From an uncultured Pelagibacteraceae bacterium (GTDB lineage Bacteria > Pseudomonadota > Alphaproteobacteria > Pelagibacterales > Pelagibacteraceae): DNA of 64,000 nt. The position numbers were made by a program, and so were the translations under genes. Positions 34,447 to 43,244 of the stretch are shown piece by piece. Position 1 is the first letter of the stretch; every line of letters begins with the position of its first letter. The stretch is taken from assembly GCA_902611265.1 (NCBI GenBank), contig CACLYY010000001.1, positions 248,001 through 312,000 of the forward strand, in the 5' to 3' direction. The notes under the pieces were generated by a model, which was not told where the DNA came from, searched no databases, and worked only from the letters and a program-made list of their open reading frames with translations.

Positions 34447-34944
34447 ATGCTAATAATTGGAATAGACCCAGGTATAACAGGGGCAATATGTTTTTTTGAA
34501 AATGGTAAAATAATAGATGTTATAGATATGCCTACTATGGCATCAGGCAATAAAAATAAAAAACAAATTAATGGTAGCCAAATATTTAATGAAATATCTT
34601 ATAGGATTAAAAGTTGCAAACCTGAAAAAATAAATGTTGTGGTTGAACAAGTTTCTGCAATGCCAGGACAAGGTGTAACCAGCATGTTTAATTTTGGTCA
34701 ATCATTTGGAGTGATAAAAGGTGTGTGCGCAGCAATGCAACTACCAATTTTTTTTGTAAGACCTGCAAAATGGAAAAAGCATTATGATTTAATAAATTCT
34801 CAAAAGGACTCGAGTAGAGTTAAGGCAATTGAAATGTTTCCAAAATTTTCGCTAATGCTTTCAAAAAAAAAAGACTCTAACAAAGCAGATGCAATATTAA
34901 TTGCAAATTATCATCTAAATACAATAGAAAATAAACAAAGTTAA
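34447..34944 (+). CDS. ruvC: RuvC-like Holliday junction resolvase, divergent (phage-like) subtype
   Basis: A 165-residue RNase H-fold protein with GIDPG and Asp7, VVVEQV with Glu67, and a C-terminal ADAILIA with Asp148 matching E. coli Asp141. The E. coli Asp138 position holds Asn145, and Asp143 two residues earlier may substitute. The stretch SAMPGQGVTSMFNFGQSFG (70-88) is typical of the RuvC branch often found in phages rather than of canonical RuvC. The position after yebC and before tolQ is the normal ruvC place, but ruvA and ruvB, which usually follow, are absent. Confidence 0.82.
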   Translation: MLIIGIDPGITGAICFFENGKIIDVIDMPTMASGNKNKKQINGSQIFNEISYRIKSCKPEKINVVVEQVSAMPGQGVTSMFNFGQSFGVIKGVCAAMQLPIFFVRPAKWKKHYDLINSQKDSSRVKAIEMFPKFSLMLSKKKDSNKADAILIANYHLNTIENKQS

Positions 34945-34981
34945 CTTTTATAGCCAAATTCATGACACATTTTAGTGTGAA

Positions 34982-35665
34982 ATGGTCTTAATGGATGCAG
35001 AAATAACCTCTCAAGCAGTTGGACTTGCAAGTAACACGGACTTTTCAATCTTAAGTTTATTTTTAAGAGCAGACTTTGTAGTTAAATCTGTGATTATAAT
35101 TTTAATCGCCAGTTCAGTTTATTCTTGGGCAATAATATTTGATAAAATCTTACTGTTTAGGAAAATAAATAAAGAGTCTGAAGATTTTGAGGAAAAATTT
35201 TGGAAGTCTAAATCTGCAGAAACCTTTTATAATAGCTTACCTACAAAATTAGATAATCCGATGGCACAATTATTTAAAGACTCAATGCAAGCTGTTATGA
35301 AATCAAGATCAAAAGCCAACATTAGTCAAAGACTTGAAAATATTTTAGAAGTTAATATCGAAAAGCAGATGAATAATGTTAACAATAAATTTACTTTTCT
35401 TGCAACAGTTGGTTCCACAGCTCCTTTTATTGGATTGTTCGGAACAGTTTGGGGAATAATGAATTCATTTCAATCTATTGCAATTTCAAGAAATACAAGT
35501 CTTGCGATAGTTGCACCAGGTATTGCAGAAGCACTTTTTGCTACAGCTTTGGGTTTACTGGCGGCAATTCCAGCAGTAATTGCATATAATAAATTTGGCA
35601 ACGATTCAAAAAAATATTCTCAAAAATTAGAAAACTTTTCAAAAAGATTTATTTCAATAATTTAA
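34982..35665 (+). CDS. tolQ: TolQ, proton-channel subunit of Tol-Pal
   Basis: The 227-residue protein has three membrane helices: about 31-50, a pair near 138-160 (TFLATVGSTAPFIGLFGTVWGIM) and 170-195. These are the MotA/TolQ/ExbB signature. With TolR it uses the proton gradient to energise TolA during outer-membrane constriction. The first ATG is at 34982; the ATG three codons later (34991) gives MDAEITSQ, closer to usual TolQ N-termini. TolR follows after 1 nt. Confidence 0.95.
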   Translation: MVLMDAEITSQAVGLASNTDFSILSLFLRADFVVKSVIIILIASSVYSWAIIFDKILLFRKINKESEDFEEKFWKSKSAETFYNSLPTKLDNPMAQLFKDSMQAVMKSRSKANISQRLENILEVNIEKQMNNVNNKFTFLATVGSTAPFIGLFGTVWGIMNSFQSIAISRNTSLAIVAPGIAEALFATALGLLAAIPAVIAYNKFGNDSKKYSQKLENFSKRFISII

Positions 35666-35666
35666 T

Positions 35667-36083
35667 ATGGCATTTAACTTAAAGCGTTCAGAAAGAGAAC
35701 CAATGAGTGAAATAAATGTAACTCCCTTTGTTGATGTCATGCTTGTTCTTCTGATTATTTTTATGGTTACAGCACCACTTCTTACTGTTGGGGTGCAAGT
35801 TGATTTGCCTGAAACATCAGCCGATACATTACCTGAGGAAAGTGAACCACTTACATTAACTATAAATTCAAAGGGTGAAGTTTTTATTCAAGAATCAAAA
35901 ATTGAATTTGATAATTTAATCAAAAAAATCTTGGCAGTATCTAATAATAGAACAGATACACGAATATATGTAAGGGGAGATAAAACAATAAATTATGGAA
36001 GAGTGCTAGAAGTAATGGGAAAGCTTTCAGGTTCAGGCTTTACTAAAGTCGCCTTAATTTCTGAACCATATAAAGAGAGATAA
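35667..36083 (+). CDS. tolR: TolR
   Basis: A 138-residue protein with one N-terminal helix containing the functional aspartate: NVTPFVDVMLVLLIIFMVTAP (Asp23 region), followed by a periplasmic domain ending in GFTKVALISEP. It works as the ExbD-like partner of TolQ. Length and order are canonical. The next start codon lies 2 nt downstream. Confidence 0.97.
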   Translation: MAFNLKRSEREPMSEINVTPFVDVMLVLLIIFMVTAPLLTVGVQVDLPETSADTLPEESEPLTLTINSKGEVFIQESKIEFDNLIKKILAVSNNRTDTRIYVRGDKTINYGRVLEVMGKLSGSGFTKVALISEPYKER

Positions 36084-36085
36084 AT

Positions 36086-37153
36086 TTGTTTAATAGATTT
36101 GTATTTATTGGAGTTCCAAATGAATTTAATAATTTTTCGTTTGGCATGTTATTTTCAATTATTTTTCATGGATCGATATTTATATTAACAATTTTTGCCC
36201 TTCCTTTTGTTGCAAAGAAGCCTATAGAATTACTTCCAAGTATTTCGGTCGAATTAATTCAAATTTCTGATCAAATGAATATTCCATATGCACCTAAAGC
36301 TGCAAAAATTATTGAAAAAGTAAAAAAAGATAATAAAAGGTTACTTTCAGAACAAGCACCTCCTAAAGAAGTTAAACAAGAAATTAAAAAGCAAGTAAAG
36401 TTTGACAATCAAAAAGATGATGTAGATCTATCAAAATCTAAAAAAATTCCTGTTCCTGAAAAAAAGCAAGATCAAATCAAACTAGATAAATCCGAAGCAA
36501 TTCCTCTACCTGATAAAAAAATAGAGAAAATTGAAACAAAGCAAGAGACTGAACAACAACCGTCTAAGGAAATTACAAAAACAGTTGTTGAGAAAGAAAA
36601 GAAAAAAAAAATTGAAAAGGAAATTGAAAAAGATTTGATAATTAAAGAATTTATTAAAAAAATAAAACCAATTAAAGAGGATAAGGCAATTCAGTCGTCT
36701 GAGTATGAAAAAAAAGAATTAGACGTAGACTTAATTAAGGGGTTAATTGCAAAGCAATATGAAAATATTGGGGAAGTAAAAAAAAAAACTGAAGGAATCA
36801 CTCAATCAGAAGACAAGTCAATGAGATTAACTAAATTATCTGTTACCACTGAGTACTCTATTCAGATGCAATATCAAGATTGCTGGTCTCCTCCGATGGG
36901 AGCAGAATATAAAAAAAATGATTATTTAGTTACAGTAAAACTTGAACTAGAAAAAAATGGAAGGGTAAAAAGTAGAGAAATTTTGGAAAGAAATAGAATG
37001 GGAACAGATGGGAAATACAGAATCTTTGCAGAAGCAGTTGATCGAGCAGTATTAAAGTGTAATCCTATTAAAAATCTTCCAACTAAAACTTATGAAAATT
37101 GGAGTACTATGATATTAAGGTTTAATCCTGAGGGGATGATGGTTGGCGAATGA
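36086..37153 (+). CDS. tolA: TolA
   Basis: The 355-residue protein has a single N-terminal membrane helix (about 17-40), a long Lys/Glu-rich region (about 70-235) forming the periplasmic coiled coil, and a C-terminal TonB/TolA-like domain with YSIQMQYQDCWSPP and CNPIKNLP, whose two cysteines probably pair. It links the inner-membrane TolQR motor to Pal/TolB. It starts with TTG at 36086; no in-frame ATG lies before the helix. Its 3' end overlaps tolB by 4 nt. Confidence 0.9.
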   Translation: MFNRFVFIGVPNEFNNFSFGMLFSIIFHGSIFILTIFALPFVAKKPIELLPSISVELIQISDQMNIPYAPKAAKIIEKVKKDNKRLLSEQAPPKEVKQEIKKQVKFDNQKDDVDLSKSKKIPVPEKKQDQIKLDKSEAIPLPDKKIEKIETKQETEQQPSKEITKTVVEKEKKKKIEKEIEKDLIIKEFIKKIKPIKEDKAIQSSEYEKKELDVDLIKGLIAKQYENIGEVKKKTEGITQSEDKSMRLTKLSVTTEYSIQMQYQDCWSPPMGAEYKKNDYLVTVKLELEKNGRVKSREILERNRMGTDGKYRIFAEAVDRAVLKCNPIKNLPTKTYENWSTMILRFNPEGMMVGE

Positions 37154-38514
37154 AAAAAAATTTATTTTTAATATTTTTTATTTGTTCTATTTTAAAACCA
37201 AGTATTAGCTTTTCTCTTGTAGAAATTGATATTACTAGAGGAAATCTTGATCCAATGCCTATTGCAGTATCACCATTTTTTACAAATGAAGATTCTAACA
37301 TTAAAATAAAAAATATTCTTAATATTGACAATTTAGGTTTTGAAATATCAAAAGTAATTGAAAATAATTTAGAGAAGACCGGTTTATTTGATGCAATCGA
37401 TAAAGAAGCATTTTTACAAAAACCTGATATTGCACATTTAAAACCAAGATTCGAAGATTGGACTTTAATCAAATCTCAAGTTTTAATAACAGGAAAAGTT
37501 ACGTCTAAGATAATAAATAATAAAGATTATATAAACGTAGAATTTAAACTATGGGATGTGTTAGGTGCAAAGATGGTTGACGGTTTTTCTTTAACAACAA
37601 CGCCACGTTCTTGGAGAAGAGTTGGCCATAAAGTCTCTGACAAGGTATATGAAAGATTAACTGGTGAAAGTGGTTATTTTGATACCAGAATAATATATGT
37701 ATCAGAAGAAGGACCAAAAACGCAAAGAGTTAAAAAATTAGCATTGATGGATCAAGATGGTTTTAATACAAAGTATATAACATTAGGAAACGAATTAGTA
37801 TTAACCCCAAGATTTAATCCAGCTGATGATAAAATCATAACTTACATGTCTTACTTTAGGAATATGCCTAGAGTTTATATTGTAAATCTACAAACTGGTG
37901 AGCAAAAAGTTGTAGGTGATTTTAGAGGAATGACGTTTGCACCAAGATTCTCTCCTGATGGAAAAAAATTAATAATGAGTTTAGCAAAAGATGGAAACTC
38001 AGAAATTTGGGTTAGAGATTTAGAAACTAATATTCAGGAAAAATTAACTGATCATCCATCAATAGATACTTCACCATCATACTCACCTGATGGAAAATTC
38101 ATTACATTTAACTCTGACAGAAGTGGTTATCAACAAATATATGTTATGAAAAGTGATGGATCAAAAGTAAAAAGAATTTCATTTGGTAAAGGTATTTATG
38201 GTACACCTGTTTGGTCACCGAGAGGTGATTTAATAGCCTTTACAAAACTGCATAAAGGAAAATTTTTTATTGGAGTGATGAGAACGGATGGAACCGGTGA
38301 AAGATTACTTACTGAGAACTTCTATCAAGAAGCTCCGTCATGGTCTCCAAATGGGAGAATAATCATTTTTTATAGAGAAACAAAATCTGATAATGATGGT
38401 CAAGGTTTCTCTGCAAAATTATGGTCTATTGATTTAACTGGATACAACGAGAGGTTGGTAAAAACTGAGACAGATGCTTCTGACCCATCGTGGTCTTCTT
38501 TGTTAGGAAATTAA
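37150..38514 (+). CDS. tolB: TolB periplasmic beta-propeller protein
   Basis: The 454-residue protein has a signal peptide (MKKNLFLIFFICSILKPSISFS), an N-terminal alpha/beta domain and a six-bladed propeller with repeated FSPDGKK, YSPDGKF, WSPRGD and WSPNGR motifs between about 225 and 440. It binds Pal in the periplasm. Length fits the family. A weak inverted repeat follows the stop before pal. Confidence 0.96.
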   Translation: MKKNLFLIFFICSILKPSISFSLVEIDITRGNLDPMPIAVSPFFTNEDSNIKIKNILNIDNLGFEISKVIENNLEKTGLFDAIDKEAFLQKPDIAHLKPRFEDWTLIKSQVLITGKVTSKIINNKDYINVEFKLWDVLGAKMVDGFSLTTTPRSWRRVGHKVSDKVYERLTGESGYFDTRIIYVSEEGPKTQRVKKLALMDQDGFNTKYITLGNELVLTPRFNPADDKIITYMSYFRNMPRVYIVNLQTGEQKVVGDFRGMTFAPRFSPDGKKLIMSLAKDGNSEIWVRDLETNIQEKLTDHPSIDTSPSYSPDGKFITFNSDRSGYQQIYVMKSDGSKVKRISFGKGIYGTPVWSPRGDLIAFTKLHKGKFFIGVMRTDGTGERLLTENFYQEAPSWSPNGRIIIFYRETKSDNDGQGFSAKLWSIDLTGYNERLVKTETDASDPSWSSLLGN

Positions 38515-38516
38515 AG

Positions 38517-38551
38517 AAAAATCAAGTATTTACTAAATTTGGTTGATTTTT
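38517..38551 (+). terminator. AT-rich inverted repeat after tolB (possible weak terminator)
   Basis: AAAAATCAA (38517-38525) and TTGATTTTT (38543-38551) form a 9-bp perfect stem around a 17-nt loop and end in five Ts. The stem is weak because only two pairs are G-C, so partial readthrough into pal is expected. It could tune Pal level relative to Tol proteins. Confidence 0.4.
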
Positions 38552-38609
38552 GTAGACAAAACATCTAATTACATGGTTAAGTTCACAATATTCTATTTAA
38601 GGAGCAAAA

Positions 38610-39164
38610 ATGAATCTAAACAAAATTTTAAAAAATGCATTTCTTGTTGTTATGTTTGGTCTAATCGTAACTGCATGTGCAACTAAGAAATCTGTTAAAA
38701 CAACAGATTCAACAACAAGCACTACTACTACATCAGCAGAGACACAAAAAGCTGATCCAATTGAAAAATTGGATGCGTTGATGCAAGGAGATGTATATGT
38801 TGGCTCTGATACTGTTGGAGAGCTTGCGAGTGGAGTTCCAGACAGAGTATTCTTTGCGACTAATGAAATAATATTGACAACAGCATCTAGAGAAACTCTT
38901 AGAAAGCAAGCAGCTTGGCTAAGACAAAACTCTGATGTAACCGTTGTTGTTGAAGGTCATGCTGATGAAAGAGGCACAAGAGAATATAACTTAGCTTTAG
39001 GTGAGAGAAGAGCAAATGCTGCAAAAGACTACTTAATGACTTACGGTGTTTCGTCTGATCGAATTAAAGTTTTAAGTTATGGAAAAGAAAGACCTGTAGA
39101 CTCTGGATCAAATCCACTTTCTTGGTCAAAAAATAGAAGATCAGTTACAGTTAAAGCAAATTAA
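38610..39164 (+). CDS. pal: Peptidoglycan-associated lipoprotein Pal
   Basis: A 184-residue lipoprotein. The signal peptide ends in a lipobox VTAC with Cys23 as the lipidated residue, then a Thr/Ser-rich linker, then an OmpA-like domain (about 75-184) with VEGHADERGTREYNLALGERRA binding peptidoglycan diaminopimelate. It anchors the outer membrane and partners TolB. A strong ribosome-binding site AAGGAG (38599-38604) stands 5 nt before the ATG, better than most in this window, fitting an abundant protein. Confidence 0.97.
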   Translation: MNLNKILKNAFLVVMFGLIVTACATKKSVKTTDSTTSTTTTSAETQKADPIEKLDALMQGDVYVGSDTVGELASGVPDRVFFATNEIILTTASRETLRKQAAWLRQNSDVTVVVEGHADERGTREYNLALGERRANAAKDYLMTYGVSSDRIKVLSYGKERPVDSGSNPLSWSKNRRSVTVKAN

Positions 39165-39177
39165 GTTTAAATATTAA

Positions 39178-39213
39178 AAGACCCTAGCATGATAAAGTTA
39201 GGGTCTTCTTTTT
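39178..39213 (+). terminator. Intrinsic terminator after pal
   Basis: AAGACCCTA (39178-39186) pairs with TAGGGTCTT (39199-39207), a 9-bp stem with four G-C pairs and a 12-nt loop, followed by CTTTTT. This is the clearest intrinsic terminator in the window. It separates pal from cpoB, which must use its own promoter or readthrough. Confidence 0.85.
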
Positions 39214-39240
39214 GCCATTATTATAACTAGTAATATAACT

Positions 39241-40260
39241 ATGAGATTATTAATTAAGTTAATTTTGATTAACTTTATTTCCTTTCTACTTCTTTCAACC
39301 AATTTATCACTCTCACAAGATCAAGATGTTGGGGAAATTTTAGAAAATATACAAAAAGATCTTAGAACTTTAGAAAGGGCAGTCTATTCCCAATCTTTTT
39401 CTGAAAGCACTGATATAAATACGAACCAGAGAGCCTCAACTAAAGAAGCAGAGCAAGCTTTAACTAAACATTTGTTAAAATTAAGTGACATTGAAACGCA
39501 ATTTCAGGAATTAACAAACAAATTTGAACAAATTAATTTTAAATTAGATAAACTTTCTAGTGAGCTATCCAAAGTTCAGCAAGATAATCAATTAAGGTTC
39601 GAACAAATAGAACAGAATTCAATTTTAAAAACTGATAATAATTCACTCACTTCATTAACTACAACAGATCAAAATATTTCAAACCAAGAAAAAATACAAA
39701 AAAATATATTACCTGGATCTTCAGAACCTCAATCTTTAGGTGAAATTTCTTACAAAGATATGACGACAACTGATAGTTCACAGGTAATAGAAACTGTGGA
39801 GCAAACCGAAGCAATAATTTCTGAAGTTTTCAATGCAGAAGAAAAACTATTACCAGATGCAAGTCCTAAAGAACAGTATCAATTTGCAAGAAATTTTTTG
39901 AAAGTTGGAGATTATGTTAATGCAGAAAAAGCATTCAGAGAATTTGTTTTAACCAATCCTGATAATGAATTATCAGGTAATGCACAGTATTGGTATGCTG
40001 AAACTTATAGAATAAGACAAATGTATACTGATGCTGCAACTGCTTATTTGGAGGGATATCAAAAATATCCAAAAAGTAAAATTGCTCCTGAGAATTTGTT
40101 AAAACTAGGAGTATCGTTGGTTCAAATGGGAGAAAAAGATCAAGGATGCTTGATGATCGCAGGAGTTAAAAAACAGTACCCAGATGCAACTCAATCAGTG
40201 CTTCAAAAGGCTAAGTATTATGAAGAAAAAGAATTTGAGTGCAAAAAAGAAAATTCATAA
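39241..40260 (+). CDS. cpoB: CpoB/YbgF Tol-Pal system protein
   Basis: The 339-residue periplasmic protein has a signal peptide (about residues 1-25, ending STNLSLSQ), a coiled-coil stretch (about 75-125) and C-terminal TPR repeats (about 210-335), including AEKAFREFVLTNPDNE and GNAQYWYAETYRIRQMY. CpoB coordinates PBP1B and Tol during septal wall synthesis. A Ser/Thr/Gln-rich linker separates the two parts. Its tail overlaps the tilS start by 41 nt. Confidence 0.92.
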   Translation: MRLLIKLILINFISFLLLSTNLSLSQDQDVGEILENIQKDLRTLERAVYSQSFSESTDINTNQRASTKEAEQALTKHLLKLSDIETQFQELTNKFEQINFKLDKLSSELSKVQQDNQLRFEQIEQNSILKTDNNSLTSLTTTDQNISNQEKIQKNILPGSSEPQSLGEISYKDMTTTDSSQVIETVEQTEAIISEVFNAEEKLLPDASPKEQYQFARNFLKVGDYVNAEKAFREFVLTNPDNELSGNAQYWYAETYRIRQMYTDAATAYLEGYQKYPKSKIAPENLLKLGVSLVQMGEKDQGCLMIAGVKKQYPDATQSVLQKAKYYEEKEFECKKENS

Positions 40261-41272
40261 TTTCTATTTTAAAAAACTAAATAATAAAAGAATTAAAAAA
40301 ATTTATTTAAATTTTAAAAAGAAAATTTTTAAATATATATCAAATAGTTTTTGCGTAGCTGTCTCAGGAGGAGCAGACAGTATGGCACTAGCATTTTTAG
40401 CAAAATGTTATTCTATAGAGAATAAAAAAAAAATTTATTTTTTTATTGTAGATCATAAATTAAGAAAAAATTCGTCTCTTGAAGCAAAGTTAGTAAAGAA
40501 AAAACTTAATATATTTGATATTAAATCTGAAATACTTACAATAAGAAGCACAAAACAAATCTCAAATTTGCAATCATTTGCGAGAGAAAATAGATATAAA
40601 CTAATTATCAATAAAAGCTTAAACAAAAAAATAGAGACTATTTTAACTGCTCATCACAAAAATGATCTATTGGAAAATTTTTTTATAAGATTATTAAGAG
40701 GTTCAGGATTAAAGGGTCTTAGTTCATTTGGAAATATAAAATCGAAAATAAAATTTGATGATAAAATTTCCATTGTAAGACCATTGCTTGATATATCTAA
40801 AAATGATCTAAAATATTTATCAAAGAATACTTTTAACTTTAATATAGATGATCCATCTAATTATGATGAAAATTTTTTAAGAGTTAAAGTAAGAAAATTA
40901 GTCTCAAAATTAGAAAATGATGGCTTATCTTTTGAAAAATTCCAAAAAACTCTCAACAATTTGAATAAAAGTAACTTTGCGTTAGAATACTTCGTGAAAA
41001 AAAATATTAAAGATAATTCAAGCACATTACCATTAAACAAAAGTGTGATTTTAAATGAAAATTTTCTTAAACAACCTAGTGAGATTGTTTTTAGGTCATT
41101 TTCTGAAGTGATCCAAAGAGTTGGAAAGAAAAATTTTTATTCTAGAGGTTCCAAAGTTGAAAATTTAATAAACTACTTAAGGTCAAGTAAAAACGTTAAA
41201 AAAAAAACACTTTCAGGATGTATAATTCAAAAATTTGAGAAATCCGTCATTATTTCCCCAGAAATTACGTAA
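40220..41272 (+). CDS. tilS: tRNA(Ile)-lysidine synthase TilS
   Basis: A 350-residue PP-loop ATPase with SGGADSMAL about residues 48-56, the VDHKLRKNS element, and HHKNDLLENFFIRLLRGSGLKGL in the N-terminal domain. It changes C34 of the AUA-reading tRNA-Ile to lysidine, essential in an AT-rich genome using many ATA codons. The frame is open from 40184, but I prefer ATG 40220, with an AAAGG about ten bases upstream. It overlaps the end of cpoB. The C-terminal domain is short and divergent. Confidence 0.9.
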   Translation: MKKKNLSAKKKIHNFYFKKLNNKRIKKIYLNFKKKIFKYISNSFCVAVSGGADSMALAFLAKCYSIENKKKIYFFIVDHKLRKNSSLEAKLVKKKLNIFDIKSEILTIRSTKQISNLQSFARENRYKLIINKSLNKKIETILTAHHKNDLLENFFIRLLRGSGLKGLSSFGNIKSKIKFDDKISIVRPLLDISKNDLKYLSKNTFNFNIDDPSNYDENFLRVKVRKLVSKLENDGLSFEKFQKTLNNLNKSNFALEYFVKKNIKDNSSTLPLNKSVILNENFLKQPSEIVFRSFSEVIQRVGKKNFYSRGSKVENLINYLRSSKNVKKKTLSGCIIQKFEKSVIISPEIT

Positions 41273-41280
41273 AATATTTA

Positions 41281-41310
41281 CAAATTGGCACAAATTGGCA
41301 CAAATTGGCA
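41281..41310 (+). repeat. Three perfect 10-bp tandem repeats upstream of ftsH
   Basis: CAAATTGGCA occurs three times head to tail at 41281-41290, 41291-41300 and 41301-41310, in the 70-bp gap between tilS and ftsH and about 33 bp before the ftsH ATG. The period is one helical turn, so the copies would present the same face to a protein. Each copy contains TTGGCA, close to a -35 element, and a CATAATAAT stretch follows at 41322-41330. It is probably a regulatory array for ftsH. Confidence 0.8.
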
Positions 41311-41342
41311 CTTGTTAAACTCATAATAATTCTTAATTTATA

Positions 41343-43238
41343 ATGATGAATTTCAAAAATCTAGCAATGTGGGCAGTTATAGTCATTTTGACTATAGGTC
41401 TGTACAACATGTTTAAGAATCCCCAAGGATCAGTTAGCCAAAAAAATAATATAATTTTTTCTGAGTTTTTAACACAGGTTGACAATGGGAGGGTTGTTCA
41501 AGTTGAAATTCAAGGAAAGAACATAAAAGGTGTAATGTCAAATGGTGAAATGTTTAACACTTATGCACCTGATGACCCAAACTTAATACAAAAATTAAGT
41601 GATAAAGGCGTTAGTATTTCAGCTAGCCCAATAGAAGAAAAAATGCCTTCATTGTTTGGTATTTTATTATCTTGGTTTCCAATGTTGCTTTTAATTGCAG
41701 TATGGATTTTCTTTATGAGACAGATGCAAGGAGGTAAGGGTGGAGCGATGGGCTTTGGTAAATCCAAAGCGAAAATGATGAATGAGATAAAAGGAAAAGT
41801 AACTTTTAATGATGTTGCAGGTGTAGAAGAGGCTAAAGAAGAAGTAGAAGAGGTTGTAGAGTTTCTAAAAGATCCTAAAAAATTTAGTCGACTTGGCGGA
41901 AAAATACCACGTGGATGCCTTTTAGTTGGACCACCCGGAACAGGTAAAACTTTATTAGCAAGAGCTATAGCTGGAGAAGCTGGTGTTCCATTTTTTACTA
42001 TATCTGGATCTGATTTTGTAGAGATGTTTGTTGGCGTGGGTGCTTCTAGAGTAAGAGATATGTTTGAACAGGGAAAAAAACATTCTCCATGTATAATATT
42101 TATTGACGAGATAGATGCTGTTGGAAGAAGTAGAGGGGCAGGTCTTGGTGGTGGAAATGATGAAAGAGAACAAACACTTAATCAGTTATTAGTCGAAATG
42201 GACGGTTTTGATACCAATGAAGGTGTAATTATTATCGCCGCAACTAATAGGCCAGACGTATTAGATCCAGCACTTTTAAGACCAGGAAGATTTGATAGAC
42301 AAGTTGTAGTCTCAAATCCAGACTTAATTGGAAGAGAAAAGATTTTAAAAGTGCATGCAAAAAAAATATCAATGGCCCCTGACGTCAATCTAAGAACAGT
42401 AGCTAGAGGAACACCTGGTTTTTCTGGAGCTGATTTAGCTAACCTTGTGAATGAAGCAGCATTACTGGCGGCTAGAAAAAACAAAAGGATTGTAACTTAT
42501 CAAGAATTTGAAGAAGCCAAAGATAAAGTGATGATGGGATCTGAGAGAAGATCAATGGTCATGTCAGAGGAAGAGAAAAAACTAACAGCTTATCATGAAG
42601 CAGGACATGCGATTGTAACAATAAATGAAAAAGCAGCATACCCTATACATAAAGCAACCATTATACCGAGAGGAAGAGCATTAGGAATGGTAATGCAACT
42701 ACCAGAAAGAGATGAAGTTTCACAAACAAGAGAACAACTTCACGCCCAAATGGCTATTGCAATGGGAGGTAGAGTTGCAGAGGAACTAATTTTTGGAGAC
42801 GATAAAGTAACTACAGGAGCAGCCAGTGATATTGAGCAGGCAACGAAAAGGGCAAGAGCTATGGTCATGAGAGCTGGCTTAAGTAAAGAAATGGGTCCAG
42901 TTGCGTATGGTGAAAATGAGGAAGAGGTATTTCTAGGTAGATCAGTGGCCAGACAACAAAATATGTCAGAGGAAACTGCAAGAAAAGTAGATAGCGAAAT
43001 TAGAAAATTTGTTGATATGGGTTATGACAGGGCAAGAAAAGTATTAACTGAAAAAATTGATGATCTTCATAAATTAGCAAAAGCTTTACTAACTTATGAA
43101 ACTTTGACAGGTGCAGAGATTGAAGATTTAGTAAACAAAAATATATATCCAAAGAACAAAGAAGATTTAAAAGTTGAAGATGACGATCAAAGCTCAGCAC
43201 TTGGCTCAATGGGCTTAAAACCAAAGATAGTGCACTAA
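41343..43238 (+). CDS. ftsH: ATP-dependent zinc metalloprotease FtsH
   Basis: The 631-residue membrane protease has helices near 8-20 and 100-122 flanking a periplasmic domain. The AAA module has Walker A GPPGTGKT at 196-203, [11 protein letters not shown] as Walker B, and the second region of homology [19 protein letters not shown]. The zinc motif is HEAGH at 418-422. It degrades membrane proteins and regulators, in enteric bacteria including RpoH and LpxC. rpoH is about 4.5 kb downstream on the other strand. The upstream repeats suggest dedicated control. A second ATG directly follows the first. Confidence 0.98.
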   Translation: MMNFKNLAMWAVIVILTIGLYNMFKNPQGSVSQKNNIIFSEFLTQVDNGRVVQVEIQGKNIKGVMSNGEMFNTYAPDDPNLIQKLSDKGVSISASPIEEKMPSLFGILLSWFPMLLLIAVWIFFMRQMQGGKGGAMGFGKSKAKMMNEIKGKVTFNDVAGVEEAKEEVEEVVEFLKDPKKFSRLGGKIPRGCLLVGPPGTGKTLLARAIAGEAGVPFFTISGSDFVEMFVGVGASRVRDMFEQGKKHSPCIIFIDEIDAVGRSRGAGLGGGNDEREQTLNQLLVEMDGFDTNEGVIIIAATNRPDVLDPALLRPGRFDRQVVVSNPDLIGREKILKVHAKKISMAPDVNLRTVARGTPGFSGADLANLVNEAALLAARKNKRIVTYQEFEEAKDKVMMGSERRSMVMSEEEKKLTAYHEAGHAIVTINEKAAYPIHKATIIPRGRALGMVMQLPERDEVSQTREQLHAQMAIAMGGRVAEELIFGDDKVTTGAASDIEQATKRARAMVMRAGLSKEMGPVAYGENEEEVFLGRSVARQQNMSEETARKVDSEIRKFVDMGYDRARKVLTEKIDDLHKLAKALLTYETLTGAEIEDLVNKNIYPKNKEDLKVEDDDQSSALGSMGLKPKIVH

Positions 43239-43244
43239 GCACTA

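Noticed and set aside
41281-41320. Sigma-54 site or CRISPR at the TTGGCAC repeats
   Set aside because: TGGCAC is present but the TTGC element at the required spacing is not; the units are 10 bp with no spacers, so it is not CRISPR.
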